64,000 bases of DNA, from positions 9,426,807-9,490,806 of the forward strand of contig JASFXZ010000003.1 of NCBI GenBank assembly GCA_032209605.1, written 5' to 3'. Below, in pieces: positions 63,505 through 64,000 of this stretch (the first letter of the stretch is position 1; each line of letters opens with the position of its first letter). Origin of the DNA: Mactromeris polynyma (lineage: Eukaryota; Mollusca; Bivalvia; Venerida; Mactridae). The notes beneath the pieces were generated by a model that saw only the letters and a program-made list of their open reading frames with translations, searched no databases and had not been told where the DNA came from. A program made the position numbers and the translations under genes.

Positions 63505-64000
63505 TATTCCTTAAATGCCATGAAATTAAATGTTTCATTAAAATCCATTAAACCTCGGTTTGATTCCAATGTTCCCTTTATCAAGAAACACACTGCAAAC
63601 ATGAATATAGGACAAAGTTGATGTGCGTTTAGCATAACAATGAACATAATCGAATGCCTGTTTGACTTTTTAGCTTAGAGATGGTAATATCAAAGTTGGG
63701 TTTAGATATTATCAATGACAAAAACACTATATTTCTCTAAATATCTGGCCTGATACCAACTCAAAGATATGCTTCAAGCCAATAATTTGATACAGTTGGC
63801 AAACAAATTGAAATGAAAGGGAAATTGCTTTACGAAACTCCATTAAAGTATAATATCGTATTTCAAACAGTACTTTATTTCAAAAAATGTGCGCCAGTCT
63901 AATTAAAATGCATATTGAAAGCTTTTACGTTTATCACAGTCGTTAAGATTTCCCTGATGTGAAATTTACTCCAGAGCACTCCATCAACATTTATACAGTA
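63505..64000. other. No recognisable feature
   Basis: AT-rich DNA to the window end. Confidence 0.5.

Overview
This window looks like a gene desert (intergenic or deep intronic DNA) from an AT-rich invertebrate genome. The best guess is a bivalve mollusc. Three things support this: the A+T-rich base composition; several tRNA-headed SINE families, one ending in the 'cggcgttaaaccc' tail I know from bivalve sequence; and a 3' tail with 'gggacggacggacgg' and 'tactcccttcggg' of a kind common in mollusc genomes. The species cannot be fixed from this sequence alone. I found no exon, protein-coding gene or intact functional RNA gene that I can defend. All the long open frames fall in tandem arrays or transposon copies. 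Short exons of a large gene could still be hidden and I could not rule that out.

Layout. 1-4 kb: mostly featureless AT-rich DNA. 4-9 kb: a tRNA-like relic, a SINE, a long-hairpin MITE and fragments of several terminal-inverted-repeat (TIR) families. 9.8-12.2 kb: a 53-bp satellite of about 45 units. 12.9-16.6 kb: three TIR elements and a 31/32-bp array. 17-28.3 kb: a stretch whose pieces recur in the same order about 6.5-7.2 kb downstream, suggesting an old diverged duplication; the first copy carries a SINE and the second a GC-rich island. 28.3-38 kb: scattered MITEs, including one MITE nested inside another, and a SINE with a perfect 11-bp target duplication. 38.9-40.5 kb: the most striking structure, a 26-bp minisatellite followed by two near-identical cassettes, each with a 142-bp foldback and a fixed tail, with short 26-bp arrays between and after them. 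40.7-45.7 kb: a TIR element expanded internally by a 17-bp array, a 41-bp tandem set, and a second copy of the element at 12.9 kb. 46.9-50.2 kb: a 2.2-kb, 60-bp minisatellite bordered by tRNA-like relics, then a 63-bp array that grew out of the 3' half of a tRNA-like sequence. 50.6-56.5 kb: a SINE sitting inside a foldback element, its second copy, and four copies of another dispersed repeat. 57-64 kb: further copies of the same dispersed families.

How the parts relate. Most interspersed elements belong to a few families. Four families (A, B, C and D below) end in a similar TA + CAGTnnnACCTC-like terminus, as expected for non-autonomous pogo/Tigger-like members of the Tc1/mariner superfamily that insert at TA; no transposase is present here. 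Two SINE families share a tRNA-Thr(TGT)-like head but have different bodies. Several tandem arrays start inside or at the edge of a transposon or tRNA-like sequence, so array birth from mobile DNA is the recurring theme. Positions are read by eye; family boundaries may be off by a few to some tens of bases, and the identity of the families needs database comparison.
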